NCBI GenBank assembly: GCA_033807775.1
Contig: CM066312.1
Location: 24,091,696 to 24,155,695 of the forward strand
DNA: 64,000 nt
Origin: Saussurea involucrata
Taxonomy: Eukaryota; Streptophyta; Magnoliopsida; Asterales; Asteraceae
Direction: 5' to 3'
Made by a program: the position numbers and the translations under genes. How positions within the stretch are numbered: the stretch's first letter is position 1; each line of letters begins with the position of its first letter. The notes beneath the pieces were generated by a model. It made no database searches and had not been told where the DNA came from. It saw only the letters and a list, made by a program, of their open reading frames with translations. Below are positions 42,547 to 54,691 of this stretch, piece after piece.

Positions 42547-42551
42547 GAATG
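42547..42551. repeat. Target-site duplication of K, right copy (GAATG)
   Basis: Matches 42278-42282. Confidence 0.9.
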
Positions 42552-43044
42552 CTTCTAAAGCTTCAGTGACTCATCCCTCTACTTCTAAGAACAAGATCCC
42601 TGGATTTATTCAGCGATCTACTCCTAGACTTAAAGTGGATATAACTGGTAAGAAATCTGAAGAACTGAAAGTTCCTCTCATTTCCAATGCCAAAGGTATA
42701 CTGTGTGCTAGCCCTGCTCATTTAAAACTAACGGCTAAGCATGCAAATGGTCCTAAGACTACTTTTAGTTATAGGAAATGTTATCACTGTGGACTTACAA
42801 ATCATATTGCTAGTAAGTGCCCTACAGCCACCAAAGCTGAAAAGATAGCTAAGGTGAAGACTATTGCCCCCAAGGCAAAGAAGACCACTGAGGTTAAGAA
42901 ATTAACCAAAGTGAAGACTGATAAAGCTGAATCTTCAAATGATGCGAAGACTGCTGAACCTTCCATTCCATCTACCTCCACTTACAAGTGTGTACACATG
43001 ATGAAATGGGTGACCAAGTCAAACTATTCTAACTTTGTTTGCAG

Positions 43045-44605
43045 GTTAAGAAGGGTATCTGGTATCTCGATAGCGAATGCCCTAGACACATGACTGGTAA
43101 GAAGAACCTGCTCACTGAGTATAAGGAAGAGAAGGGTCCCTCTGTGACTTTCGGTGGAAACGGAAAAGGACATACCCGAGAGTTTGGTGTACTCTCTAAT
43201 GGTACAACAACCTTCAGAAGAGTCGCATATGTTGAAGGGCTGAAGCATAATCTTCTAAGCATCGGTCAGCTTTGCGAAATGGATAACAAAGTAATCTTTA
43301 CTAAGGAATCCTGCTTTGTCGCTGACAAAAAGGAGAAGATAGCCCGCAGCGGTTATCGTTTGGAAAATGTTTATGTAATAAACATGGACTCAACAACCAC
43401 TGAGAATTCCTGTTTCTTCTCAAAAGCCTCATCTGATGTCAACTGGCTATGGCATAAGAGGCTCTCTCATCTAAACTTCAAGACACTGAATACTCTATCT
43501 TCTAAAGAGTTAGTTACTGGTCTACCTCAACACTCATACGCTGAAGAGTCCTTATGTTCAGCGTGTGAAAAAGGCAAGCAGACCAAAGCAAGCTTTAAGT
43601 CAAAGCAAGTCTCCTCAGTGTCATCTCCTCTACAACTTCTCCATATGGATTTGTTTGGCCCTGTTAACAAACAATCCATTGCTGGAAAGAAATATACACT
43701 GGTCATAGTTGATGAATTCTCTCGCTATACTTGGGTAATGTTTCTCCGTTCTAAGAGTGACACCCCTGAAGAACTCATCACCTTTGTCAGGAAAATGGAA
43801 GTCCTGAACAATATGACCGTTCGCTATATAAGGAGTGATCATAGGACTGAATTCAAAAACAGTTCTCTTGATTCCTTCTTTGAGAGTAAGGGTATTTCTC
43901 ACAACTTCTCTTTAGTGAGAACACCGCAACAAAATGGAGTCGCTGAAAGAAGAAATAGAACTATCATTGAAGTTGCACGTTCAATGCTCAGCGATTCTCA
44001 CCTGCCTACTCAGTTTTGGGCAGAAGCTGCAACACTGCTTGTTTTACGCAAAATAGGTCGCTGATAGTCAAAAGATTCAAAAAGACAGCCTATGAACTTT
44101 TTCATGGGAGAAAGCCTTCAATTAGTTTTCTTCACATCTTTGGATGTCAGTGTTTCATACTGAACAACAGAGATGCCCTTGGAAAGTTTGATCCTAAGGT
44201 TATTGATGGAATCTTTCTTGGATATTCTTCTATCTCCAAAGCCTTCAGAGTCTTCAATCCAAGAAGACAAACAGTTGAAGAAACTATTCACGTCACCTTT
44301 GATGAATCCCGTTCAGCGAATTCTAGACCTTCTGCTGATACTGAAGAACTGAATCAATGGATGTTTTCTCATCTTGGTGATTCAGAAGACATTCCCACTC
44401 CTCATACTCATCTCGTTGAAGATGATGGCCCTACTATCATCCCAAACATGCAGACTAGTGAAGCTGAAACTTCATGGGTCTCAGCTGTTCCTCTAAACAC
44501 TATGCCTGCTTCTGAACCAAATATCTCAGACATTCCATCTACTTCTCAGCAATCAGTGAATGTAATAACATCTGCACCTACTCCTTTCTTGACTGATATA
44601 CTAGA
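43045..44605 (+). pseudogene. Pol of I, first part: protease and integrase (one frameshift)
   Basis: It starts at the predicted exon join (GTTAAGAAGG). Protease motif WYLDSECPRHMTG has Glu where C has Gly (LDSGC), which would disable it. Integrase has the HHCC finger, the Asp of MDLFGP and the motifs YIRSDHRTEF (Gly to Arg) and GVAERRNRT. A one-base deletion near 44029 shifts the frame; the downstream frame runs through FKKTAYELFHGRKPS and the Ser/Pro linker until J interrupts it after the CTAGA target site at 44601-44605. Confidence 0.87.
44601..44605. repeat. Target-site duplication of J, left copy (CTAGA)
   Basis: Repeated at 52976-52980 after the 3' LTR of J. Confidence 0.93.
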
Positions 44606-46097
44606 TGTAACACCCCGTTTACCAATTTACGTGATTTAACTGTCTCTTTTGGGGTTGAGTTAATTTTTGGGTCGTTATGTACGTGTTCAGGAATCTAGGG
44701 GCCAGTTTATCAATTTTGTAAGATGAGGGTGTGTTTTGGCATGTATGTAAAGGGGATGGAAACCCTAAACACCCTCATTTGCAGCCATTTGTTTCTTTAT
44801 CAAAGAAGAGAGAAAAGAGAAAGGGATTTTCGGAGTTCTTGTGAGCTGCTGTGAAAGACCGACCGATTCTCCTTCGTTAACCGTTGGATCGTCGTGAAAT
44901 TTGGACAGCGACTTCACGACCCTCTAATCTACATTCTGACCGGAGGGATTTGGCATCGGAGTTCCCAGTAGAGAGAACCAAGTGTCCGAAGTTGCTGTGA
45001 AAGGGATTTTCGGAGTTCTTGTGAGCTGCTGTGAAAGATCGACCGATTCTCCTTCGTTAACCGTTGGATCGTCGTGAAATTTGGACAGAGACTTCACGAC
45101 CCTCTAATATACATTCTGACCGGAGGGATTTGGCATCGGAGTTCCCAGTAGAGAGAACCAAGTGTCCGAAGTTGCTGTATTTTCCAGGCGAAAGATTTGG
45201 TGATTTTGGAAGATTCAAGTTGTGAAAGGTTCTAGGAGGATTGTTGTTCGCGGTCTAGAATTGCAAGGTATGTGTATTATGTTTAGAAATCAATAGAAAT
45301 GGGGTGTATGAAATGGGATGTTTGGCAAAGTTTTATGGTATTTGGACTATCCTAGCTATGTCATTTCGGGATGAGAGTTGGGATAGAATTAGAGTTCCAT
45401 TTTTGGGCTTGTTATGATATGTGTATGTATGAATGTTATAGGTGGTACGAGGTGATTATTATACACTGTGAAGTACTTGGTAATTGACATCTTGACAGGT
45501 GAGTACTCTACCTATATTATGTAAGTTATGTGTATGTAGTTGGATTGCATGTGTGATTATGTGTATGTTGGCTTTGCCAAAGGAAAGAGTACCTATGGTG
45601 GTAGTAATACCCCTAGGGAATATGTTATGTATGAAGAGGCCTGGTACCAGTGTCTAGTTATGACCTTCCTTATTGGCTTTGTGCCTTAAGGAATGGAAGG
45701 ATGTTACATGTATGTGATTGCTATGTTTATGCGAGTATGTATGCATGATGATATGTGGTATAGGTGCGTGCTCACTAAGCGAAAGCTTACCCCGTTGTTA
45801 TTCATCTTTTAGTGGCAGGTACATCTTCGAAGAATAAAGGAAAGGCTCCAGCTTGAAGCTTTTGGATTTGCGGCAGCTCAGCAGCTTATATTTTCTTTTG
45901 ATGAATGATAGTTTTGGATTCTCTAAGCTTTTCAGTTGAATATTGTTTGTCTCAAACTTATTGGTTTTAAGTTGCAAACTTGTACTCTTTTCTATAAGAT
46001 TATGGGATTTTATCTAAATGTTTTAATTACAAATCTTCCGCTGTATTTTAAGGTTACTTTCCGTTAAATGAGTGTTTTAAAGATAAGGGATGTTACA
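44606..46097 (+). repeat. 5' LTR of J (1492 bp)
   Basis: TGTAACACCCCG...GGGATGTTACA. Inside is a perfect-looking direct repeat of 180 bases. A long T/G-rich part with TATGTGTATG-type words follows. I could not settle a TATA box. Confidence 0.93.
44821..45180 (+). repeat. 180-bp tandem duplication in the 5' LTR of J
   Basis: Two units, 44821-45000 and 45001-45180, start AAGGGATTTTCGGAG and differ at only a few sites (GACCG/GATCG, CAGCG/CAGAG, AATCT/AATAT). The same pair is in the 3' LTR at 51625-51804 and 51805-51984, so the duplication predates this insertion. Confidence 0.9.
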
Positions 46098-46871
46098 GTT
46101 GGTATTAGAGCCTTGGTTTAAGGGATTCGGGCATTCACAAGTGGTGAGTGTTTGAACTTAAACCCAAGTGCTCAAGTTTTCAAATAAGTAACCTTTAAAA
46201 AAAAAGCTGTTTCGTGTAAGAAAATGGTTTATAAGGAAAGGGTGTTTTAAAAGAAAAAGTTTTCACGGCTGAGCTGCGGTCCAGAGCATCAAGACGGGGG
46301 TGAGCACACTATTCCATATTAGGATTTATGATAAAGCATGTTCAGTTTTTGTGAAAGACCAGTTTTATAACTGTATTGGATGAGTAATTATGTTTATGTA
46401 TGCTAGATATGGTCAATGTGACAAGGTTATGATTTCAAGTATGTTTTGTTGATGCATAATGTGAATTAGAATATGATTATAATGTTTATATGATAAGTGG
46501 TAGATATGGAAAATGTTGTGATATATATGTTAAAGGTACCAACTAAGCTGGGAATTGGAACCTTAGTGACGGTGTTGAGTCTAAACATGGAGGGTGTAAT
46601 TATAATGGTATAAGGGCCCATACCATTGCAATTACATTGTACATGCCGGGACTTGATATAGTTGCAAAAGAATTCTATGAACCAGACAAGGTTGAGGGTT
46701 GGGTAGTAACATGCTAGAAAGGGATTTTGTTAAGAGAGTATAAGCAGAAGGTTTCTAAGGAGCATGTTAGAAAGAAAGACAACTAAGCTAGGACCTCTGG
46801 ACTATGCTAGGAGTTTGCTCAGGGGGGGGATGTAGATGAATTATTCTAAAGTATCATGTTTATGTATCAGA
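46098..46871 (+). other. Primer-binding site and leader of J
   Basis: TGGTATTAGAGCC starts at 46100, two bases after the LTR; it resembles the initiator Met-tRNA primer site with one change. The rest to the gag ATG is a leader without an ORF. Confidence 0.75.
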
Positions 46872-48782
46872 ATGGTGAACACTAGAAGGCAAGGCAAGAG
46901 ACCGATTATTGAAGAGGATCAGGAAATTCCTGATCTGAGAGGTGTGATCGCTGCTGAGGTCGGGGAGGTTCTTCACGAGTTACTCCCAAGTCTCTTTGAG
47001 CAGGTAAAGCAGGAACTGGCTAATGAAATTCGTAGTCAGGTAGAGGCAGCTGTGGCCAGCAGGGCCAGTGGATCAGGGGGCTTGTCAGGCGTACAACCAC
47101 GGGGGACAAGCTACAGAGATTTCTCGGCCTGTCAGCCGCCACAGTTTGAGGGGCAGAAGGACCCCGTAACCAGCACTCGTTGGATAGCTGAGGTGGAGGG
47201 TGCTTTCCGCACCAGTTTTTGTACCGAGGAAGTCAAGGTTCGCTACGCATCGAACCTTCTGAGGAAGGCAGCGAAAGACTGGTGGAACCTTATTGTTCGT
47301 GCTCGGACGCCAGAACAAGTGGATAGCATGACTTGGGAACAGTTCAAGGAACTGTTCATGGAACAGTATGTGCCCCAAATTGAGGTAGAGAGACTCACAA
47401 ATGAGTTTCTATCTATGGAGCAAACTACGGAGTCGGTGAACGAGATCACTGACAAGTTTTTGGAGCGGTCCCTTTTCTGTCCTGAGTATGTCAGGAATGA
47501 AAAGGCCAAAATGTACAGATATGGGAGAGTTTTGAAACAGGAGATTAGAGAATTTGTTGTTATGGCAAGGTGCACTGATTTTCAGCAGATGCACGAGGCG
47601 GCTCGGGCTAGAGAGCTCGAATTAGAGAGCCAAAGAAAGACAAGAAGGGCAGAAACGGTTCAGACTCAACCTCAGCAGACTAAGAGGTTCAAAACTGGGA
47701 GTCATAAACCGGAGGTAAAGAAAGAGTTCAAGAGAGAGCATCCCCGCTGTGGGAAGTGTGGACGACAGCATCCGGGAGAATGCCGTATGGGCTCCGGAAC
47801 CTGTTACAAATGCGGGCAACCGGGTCATATCAGTCGAGACTGCAAGGCGACCGCAAAGATATGTTTTAAGTGCTACAGGCCGGGCCACTTTGCTGACGAG
47901 TGCCCAATGAATACCGGGTCGGTCCAGAACTCGGGAACCGCACCGGTGAAGATGCTAGAGGGTGGATTGGGAAAGAAGAACGACGCACCCAGGACTCGGG
48001 GGCGAGTGTTCCAGATGACCGTAGATGAAGCAAAGGAGGAGCCAGATGTCGTGACAGGTATTTTTCCTGTTAATGCATCACCTGCCCTTGTCTTATTTGA
48101 CTCGGGAGCTACTAAATCTTTTGTTTCTTTATCGTTTTGTAAAGACTTTGCTATTGTAAAGGACAAGTTAGAGAGTCCGCTAGAAGTAGAAATAGCGGAC
48201 GAGGAGTTTCGTTTTGTGAGTGATGTGTATAAAGGTAATGTAATAGAGATAGCCGGAGTGAAGTTTAGTATAGATCTTATTCCTATTGCGATGAGGGAAA
48301 TAAATGTAGTAGTTGGGATAGATTGGCTTAGTCGGAATGGAGCGCGCATTGATTGTGAAAAACAGCAGGTAGTGATTCGAACCCCAAGTGGGGGAGAATT
48401 AACTATCTCGAGTGAAGGAAGAAAAGGGGTACCAAAGGTGTGCACTTTGGCCAAAGCTAGAAGATATGTGCACCATGGTGGTAGCAGTTACTTGGCGTAT
48501 ATTGTTGATGAACGGGAGGAGAAAAAGAAGAGAACAGTGGCAGATGTACCAGTGGTCAGCGAGTTTCCGGATGTTTTCCCGGATGACTTGCCTGGCATTC
48601 CTCCCGGGAGGCAAGTGGAGTTCCGAATAGACTTGATTCCGGGGGCGGCACCGGTAGCAAAGGCTCCTTACCGTTTGGCACCTCCGGAGATGCATGAACT
48701 ATCTAAGCAGCTGGAGGAACTGTTGGATAAGGGTTTCATCCGCCCCAGTAGTTCACCTTGGGAGCCCCTATCCTTTTCGTAA
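46872..48782 (+). pseudogene. Gag and protease of J (frame ends at a one-base deletion)
   Basis: I prefer the Met at 46872 (MVNTRRQGKR) over an upstream in-frame Met at 46836. A Retrotrans_gag domain (PPQFEGQKDPVTSTRWIAEVE, then YASNLLRKAAKDWW) is followed by three Cys-rich knuckles: CGKCGRQHPGEC, CYKCGQPGHISRDC near 47801-47842, CFKCYRPGHFADEC near 47861-47902. The aspartic protease has DSG at 48099-48107. The frame enters RT (VPVVSEFPDVFPDDLPG, APYRLAPPEM) and stops at 48782 because one G is missing from SPWG near 48762. In relatives gag-pol is one frame. Confidence 0.9.
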
Positions 48783-51319
48783 AAAAGAAGGACGGGTCGA
48801 TGCGGATGTGCATCGACTATAGAGACCTTAACAAGCTTACGGTGAAGAACAGATACCCGTTGCCGAGGATCGACGATCTCTTCGATCAACTTCAGGGAGC
48901 CGTTTGGTTCTCTAAGATAGATCTTCGCTCAGGGTACCACCAGTTGAAGGTTAGGGAAGAGGATGTTCACAAGACAGCGTTCAGAACCAGGTACGGGCAT
49001 TTCGAGTTCATCGTGATGCCATTTGGACTGACGAACGCACCGGCGGCATTCATGGATCTTATGAATAGAGTTTGCAGACCGATGTTGGATAGGTCAGTCA
49101 TCGTGTTTATAGACGATATACTGATCTACTCCAAGTCGAAGGAGGATCATATGGAGCATCTACGAGAGGTTTTGGAGATTTTGCGTAAGGAGCAGTTATA
49201 TGCAAAGTTCTCCAAGTGTGATTTCTGGTTACAAGAGGTTCAATTTCTTAGACATCTTGTGAACCGAGAGGGTATCAAGGTAGACCCAGCGAAGGTGGAG
49301 GCAGTGATGAAGTGGGAAACCCCGAAGACTCCCACTGAGATTAGGAGTTTCCTTGGATTAGCCGGGTACTACCGCCGGTTCATCCAGGATTTCTCCAAGA
49401 TAGCAGTTCCGTTGACGAAGCTGACGAGGAAGAACGAACGTTTCGTTTGGGGAGAGGAACAGAAAACAGCGTTCGAAACCTTAAGGAGAAAGTTATGCGA
49501 GGCTCCGGTGTTGACACTACCGGAGGGAGTTGAAGACATGACAGTCTACTGTGATGCGTCTTATCACGGGCTAGGCTGCGTTCTTATGCAGAGGGGAAGG
49601 GTGATTGCCTATGCGTCTCGTCAACTGAAGACGCATGAGGTGAATTACCCGACTCACGATTTGGAGCTTGCGGCAGTGGTGTTCGCTCTCAAGTTATGGC
49701 GGCACTACCTGTATGGGGTGAAGTGTACTATCTATACGGACCACAAGAGTCTTAGTTATTTCATGGATCAACAGAATTTGAACATGAGACAGCGGAGGTG
49801 GTTGGATGTGGTGAAGGATTATGATTGCGAGATTCTTTATCACACGGGGAAGGCAAATGTCGTAGCGGATGCCTTGAGTAGAAGAGCGAGTAGTGTTCTA
49901 CTTCGGGTACCGTTGATGAGACTAACAGTATCAACGTCGCTTCACGACTTGGTAAGAAGGTCTCAAGAGGAAGCGATCAAGGGTGAGAACCAGAAGAAGG
50001 AACGGATAAAGGGACAGGTGGATCAGTTAGTGCCCGACAGTCGAGGTCTATTGACTCGGTACGGTCGGGTATGGGTTCCAGTATCGTGTGAGGCAAGGCA
50101 GACACTTCTGGACGAGGCGCATAAGTCAAGGTTCTCTATCCATCCCGGTGCTACTAAGATGTATAGAGATCTGAAGACTGACTACTGGTGGCCGGGGATG
50201 AAGAGGGACGTGGCTAAGTACGTGGAGAAATGTTTGACTTGTTTAAGGGTCAAAGCAGAGCATCAGAGACCGCACGGGAAGTTACAGCCATTAGAGATAC
50301 CAGAGTGGAAGTGGGAGCATATAACAATGGATTTGATTACCAAGTTGCCTCGAACACCTAGGAATCATGATGCCATTTGGGTGGTTGTAGATAGGCTGAC
50401 AAAGAGTGCCCATTTTATCGCGATCCGTGAAAGTTCATCTGCAGAAAAGTTAGCTGACATCTATGTCAGTGAAATTGTAGCAAGGCATGGGGTATCGGTA
50501 ACAGTGATATCAGACAGGGATGTTCGGTTTACGTCGCGGTTTTGGGGGAAGTTCCATGAAGATTTGGGTACGAGACTTCAGTTCAGTACAGCCTTTCACC
50601 CACAGACGGACGGGCAAAGCGAGAGAACAATTCAGACTCTTGAGGATATGTTGAGAGCCTGTGTTTTGGATTTTGGGGGCAGCTGGGATACGTATTTACC
50701 GTTGGCTGAGTTCTCATACAACAACAGTTTCCATGCCAGTATTGGCATGCCTCCGTATGAGATGTTGTACGGGAGAAGATGTAGGACTCCTATCTGTTGG
50801 GGAGAGGTAGGCCAGCGGGAGTTAAGCAGCACAGAAGTGGTTCAGAAAACGACGGAAAGTATTGAGATGATTCGGGATAGGCTACGAACCGCACAAAGTC
50901 GTCAAAAGAGTTACGCCGACAAGCGAAGGTCGGATTTGGAGTTCAACGTGGGAGATAATGTTTTGTTGAAGGTATCACCTTGGAAAGGGGTGATCCGATT
51001 CCGGAAGAGGGGCAAGCTAGGCCCTAGGTTTATCGGACCTTTTAAGGTGATAGCACGGGTTGGGAAGGTTGCGTACCGGCTGGAGCTTCCGCCGGAACTC
51101 AGTCTGATACACAACACCTTCCACGTGTCTCAGTTGAGGAAGTGTTTAGCTGACGAGTCGGCGCATGTCCCTATAGATGACATACAGGTCGACGAACGGT
51201 TGAATTATATTGAGAGACCGATAGCAATCTTGGAAAGGAAGACCAAATCCTTGCGAAACAAGGAGATCAGCTTAATGAAAGTTCAGTGGGAACACCGAAA
51301 AGGATCAGAATGGACATGA
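48763..51319 (+). pseudogene. RT, RNase H, integrase and truncated chromodomain of J
   Basis: It continues the polyprotein after the frameshift. RT has FIDD at about 49106-49117 and RSFLGLAGYYRRFI; RNase H has YCDASYHGLGCVL, an ELAAVVFALK helix and TDHKSL. Integrase has the HHCC finger near 50143-50245, MDLITKLPRT, SDRDVRFTSRFW and HPQTDGQSERT, all intact. The C terminus keeps RYIGPF-like RFIGPFKV, LPPELSLIHNTFHVSQLRKC and the chromodomain start (IERPIAILERKTKSLRNKEI). A TGA at 51317-51319 replaces the Trp codon expected in the EWTWEPE motif, removing the last part of the chromodomain, which in this lineage guides integration to chromatin marks. Confidence 0.9.
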
Positions 51320-51409
51320 GAACCGGAAGCTGAGATGAGATCGAATTATCCGGAACTCTTCCAAGTCTGATCGATTTCGAGGACGAAATCCTGGTAAGTG
51401 GGGGAGAGT
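51320..51409 (+). other. Chromodomain tail and polypurine tract of J
   Basis: The frame beyond the stop still reads an EPEAEMR..YPELF tail to about 51368. The tract AAGTGGGGGAGAGT (51396-51409) precedes the 3' LTR and primes plus-strand DNA. Confidence 0.8.
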
Positions 51410-52975
51410 TGTAACACCCCGTTTCCCAATTTACGTGATTTAACTGTCTCTTTTGGGGTTGAGTTAATTTTTGGGTCGTTATGTACGTGTTCAGGAATCT
51501 AGGGGCCAGTTTATCAATTTTGTAAGATGAGGGTGTGTTTTGGCATGTATGTAAAGGGGATGGAAACCCTAAACACCCTCATTTGCAGCCATTTGTTTCT
51601 TTAGCAAAGAAGAGAGAAAAGAGAAAGGGATTTTCGGAGTTCTTGTGAGCTGCTGTGAAAGACCGACCGATTCTCCTTCGTTAACCGTTGGATCGTCGTG
51701 AAATTTGGACAGCGACTTCAAGACCCTCTAATCTACATTCTGACCGGAGGGATTTGGCATCGGAGTTCCCAGTAGAGAGAACCAAGTGTCCGAAGTTGCT
51801 GTGAAAGGGATTTTCGGAGTTCTTGTGAGCTGCTGTGAAAGATCGACCGATTCTCCTTCGTTAACCGTTGGATCGTCGTGAAATTTGGACAGAGACTTCA
51901 CGACCCTCTAATATACATTCTGACCGGAGGGATTTGGCATCGGAGTTCCCAGTAGAGAGAACCAAGTGTCCGAAGTTGCTGTATTTTCCAGGCGAAAGAT
52001 TTGGTGATTTTGGAAGATTCAAGTTGTGAAAGGTTCTAGGAGGATTGTTGTTCGCGGTCTAGAATTGCAAGGTATGTGTATTATGTTTAGAAATCAATAG
52101 AAATGGGGTGTATGAAATGGGATGTTTGGCAAAGTTTTATGGTATTTGGACTATCCTAGCAATGTCATTTCGGGATGAGAGTTGGATGAAATGGGATGTT
52201 TGGCAAAGTTTTATGGTATTTGGACTATCATAGCTATGTCATTTCGGGATGAGAGTTGGGATAGAATTAGAGTTCCATTTTTGGGCTTGTTATGATATGT
52301 GTATGTATGAATGTTATAGGTGGTACGAGGTGATTATTATACACTGTGAAGTACTTGGTAATTGACATCTTGACAGGTGAGTACTCTACCTATATTATGT
52401 AAGTTATGTGTATGTAGTTGGATTGCATGTGTGATTATGTGTATGTTGGCTTTGCCAAAGGAAAGAGTACCTATGGTGGTAGTAATACCCCTAGGGAATA
52501 TGTTATGTATGAAGAGGCCTAGTACCAGTGTCTAGTTATGACCTTCCTTATTGGCTTTGTGCCTTAAAGAATGGAAGGATGTTACATGTATGTGATTGCT
52601 ATGTTTATGCGAGTATGTATGCATGATGATATGTGGTATAGGTGCGTGCTCACTAAGCGAAAGCTTACCCCGTTGTTATTCATCTTTTAGTGGCAGGTAC
52701 ATCTTCGAAGAATAAAGGAAAGGCTCCAGCTTGAAGCTTTTGGATTTGCGGCAGCTCAGCAACTTATATTTTCTTTTGATGAATGATAGTTTTGGATTCT
52801 CTAAGCTTTTCAGTTGAATATTGTTTGTCTCAAACTTATTGGTTTTAAGTTGCAAACTTGTACTCTTTTCTATAAGATTATGGGATTTTATCTAAATGTT
52901 TTAATTACAAATCTTCCGCTGTATTTTAAGGTTACTTTCCGTTAAATGAGTGTTTTAAAGATAAGGGATGTTACA
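51410..52975 (+). repeat. 3' LTR of J (1566 bp)
   Basis: Same ends as the 5' LTR. The 74-base excess is one tandem duplication at 52112-52259 (units 52112-52185 and 52186-52259) absent from the 5' LTR. It carries the shared 180-bp duplication at 51625-51984. Confidence 0.93.
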
Positions 52976-52980
52976 CTAGA
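52976..52980. repeat. Target-site duplication of J, right copy (CTAGA)
   Basis: Matches 44601-44605. Confidence 0.93.
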
Positions 52981-54691
52981 AGTTGCTGAAACCTCATCTT
53001 CAGCCCCTCAAGTTCAGGTTGAGTCAGCGACTCATGCTCCGGCTCGGCGATGGACTATTAATCACCCAATTGATCAAATTCTTGGGGATCTAAACGCTGG
53101 TGTTCAGACTCGACGAAGTGCATGTAACATTTGTTTATTTGTTAACTTTATTTCTCTGATTGAACCAAAGAAAACAGATGATGCCCTCCAAGATCCAAAC
53201 TGGGTCAGCGCTATGCAAGAAGAGCTGACTGAATTTGAAAGAAACAAAGTTTGGAAGCTTGTTCCTCGTCCATCCGATAAGTCAGTGATAGGCACTAAAT
53301 GGGTCTATCGAAACAAGTTGGATGAACATGGAACTGTAACCCGCAATAAGGCTCGACTCGTTGCTCCGGGATACAGACAAGAGGAAGGTAAAGATTATGA
53401 CGAAACCTTTGCTCCAGTGGCAAGACTAGAAGCCATTCATCTTTTCTTAGCATACGCTGTACACAAAGACTTCAAAGTTTATCAAATGGATGTCAAGTCA
53501 GCGTTCCTTAATGGAAAGCTGAATGAAGAAGTCTACATGGAACAACCTCCAGGATTCTCAGATCCTAAGCATCCAGGTTATGTTTATAAACTGGATAAGG
53601 CACTCTATGGCTTAAAGCAAGCTCCTCGTGCATGGTATGACACTCTTTCTACTTATCTCCATATTGAAAATTTTGAACGTGGTAAAATCGATAAGACTCT
53701 ATTTTTCAGGAAAGTAAAAGGTCATATTATTCTTGTTCAGATATATGTTGATGACATTATATTTGGTTCTACTAACCCTGACCTTTGTACTCGTTTCTCT
53801 GAAAGGATGAAAGCAGAGTATAAAATGAGTATGATGGGTGAGCTAACATATTTCCTTGGTCTTCAGATAAAACAAAATGAAAAGGGAACTTTCATTAATC
53901 AGGGAAAGTATGTTAAAGATATGCTGAAGAAAATTGATTTAACTCAGAGTTCAGCTATGAAAACCCCTATGGCACCACCGCTGACACTAAACAAGGATCC
54001 TTCTGGAATACCTGTTAATGTCACGACATACCATGGGATGATCGGCTCTCTTCTGTATCTTACAGCTAGCCGACCTGATATTATGTACGCAACCTGTTTG
54101 TGTGCACGATATCAAGCTGAACCTAAGGAATCTCATATGATCGTTGTAAAGCGAATCTTTCATTACCTTAAGGGTACTCCTAACCTATGTCTTTGGTATC
54201 CCAAAGATTCAGGGTTTGATCTGATCGCCTATTCAGATAGTGATTTTGCAGGTTGCAAAATGGATAGGAAAAGCACCACAGGAGGATGTCAGCTCCTAGG
54301 TGGAAAGCTGGTGAGTTGGACAAGTAAAAAGCAAAACTCAGTGTCCACCTCCACCGCTGAAGCTGAGTACGTAGCTGCTGGAAGCTGTTGTTCTCAAGTC
54401 TTGTGGATGAGAAATCAACTACTGGACTATGACCTTCAGCTCTCGAAAATTCCAATCTATTGCGACAGCACTAGTGCCATCGCTATAGCCAACAATCCAG
54501 TGCTACACTCAAAGACCAAACACATCGAAATCAGGTATCATTTTATCAGAAATCATGTGATGAATGGTGATATAGAACTTCACTTTATCCCAACTGATTT
54601 TCAGTTAGCTGATCTTTTTACCAAACCTCTTGATGAGACAAGATTTAACTTTCTCATCAGCGAGCTTGGAATGTTGAACTTTGAAGAATAA
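52981..54691 (+). pseudogene. Pol of I, second part: RT and RNase H (open)
   Basis: It resumes after J in the linker (EVAETSSSAPQ), then RT with ARLVAPGYRQEEG, QMDVKSAFLNG, ALYGLKQAPRAWY and an intact YVDD (IYVDDIIFGSTN near 53740-53775), then RNase H with DSDFAGCKMDRKST, STAEAEYVAAGS, YCDSTSA and ADLFTKPLDETRFNFL. The frame is fully open to the stop at 54689-54691. I call it pseudogene only because the polyprotein is broken upstream by the frameshift, J, and the protease change. Confidence 0.9.

Larger units (their letters stand above)
41661..43044 (+). other. Exitron-like insert in gag-pol of I: coding and GT-AG bounded
   Basis: The insert starts GTATCACC after AAG and ends TTTGTTTGCAG before GTTAAG. 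C has exactly this segment missing (junction 15049/15048). Read unspliced, the gag frame continues through it: a coiled-coil region (41690-41960), a Lys/Pro-rich part, interruption by K, then a second CCHC knuckle CYHCGLTNHIASKC near 42780-42821 and a stop at 43091-43093, overlapping pol in a different frame. Read spliced, the join is phase 0 and puts gag in frame with protease. Without K and its duplication it is 1115 bases. Splicing is inferred from the C comparison. Confidence 0.75.
44606..52975 (+). mobile_element. Element J: young Tekay/Del-type chromovirus (Ty3/gypsy)
   Basis: Two LTRs starting TGTAACACCCC and ending GGATGTTACA, CTAGA target duplications, tRNA-Met-type primer site, gag-pol and polypurine tract. 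LTRs differ by about six substitutions and one 74-bp tandem duplication, so insertion is recent. The gag-pol has one frameshift and a stop within the chromodomain, which makes this copy defective despite its age. Confidence 0.93.

Noticed and set aside
45181..46097. A gene in the T/G-rich part of the J LTR
   Set aside because: It is repeated in the 3' LTR (51985-52975) and has no long frame; it is regulatory or filler LTR sequence.
52946..52980. An earlier start for the RT part of I
   Set aside because: The open frame extends into the 3' LTR of J by chance; the I sequence begins at 52976-52981.
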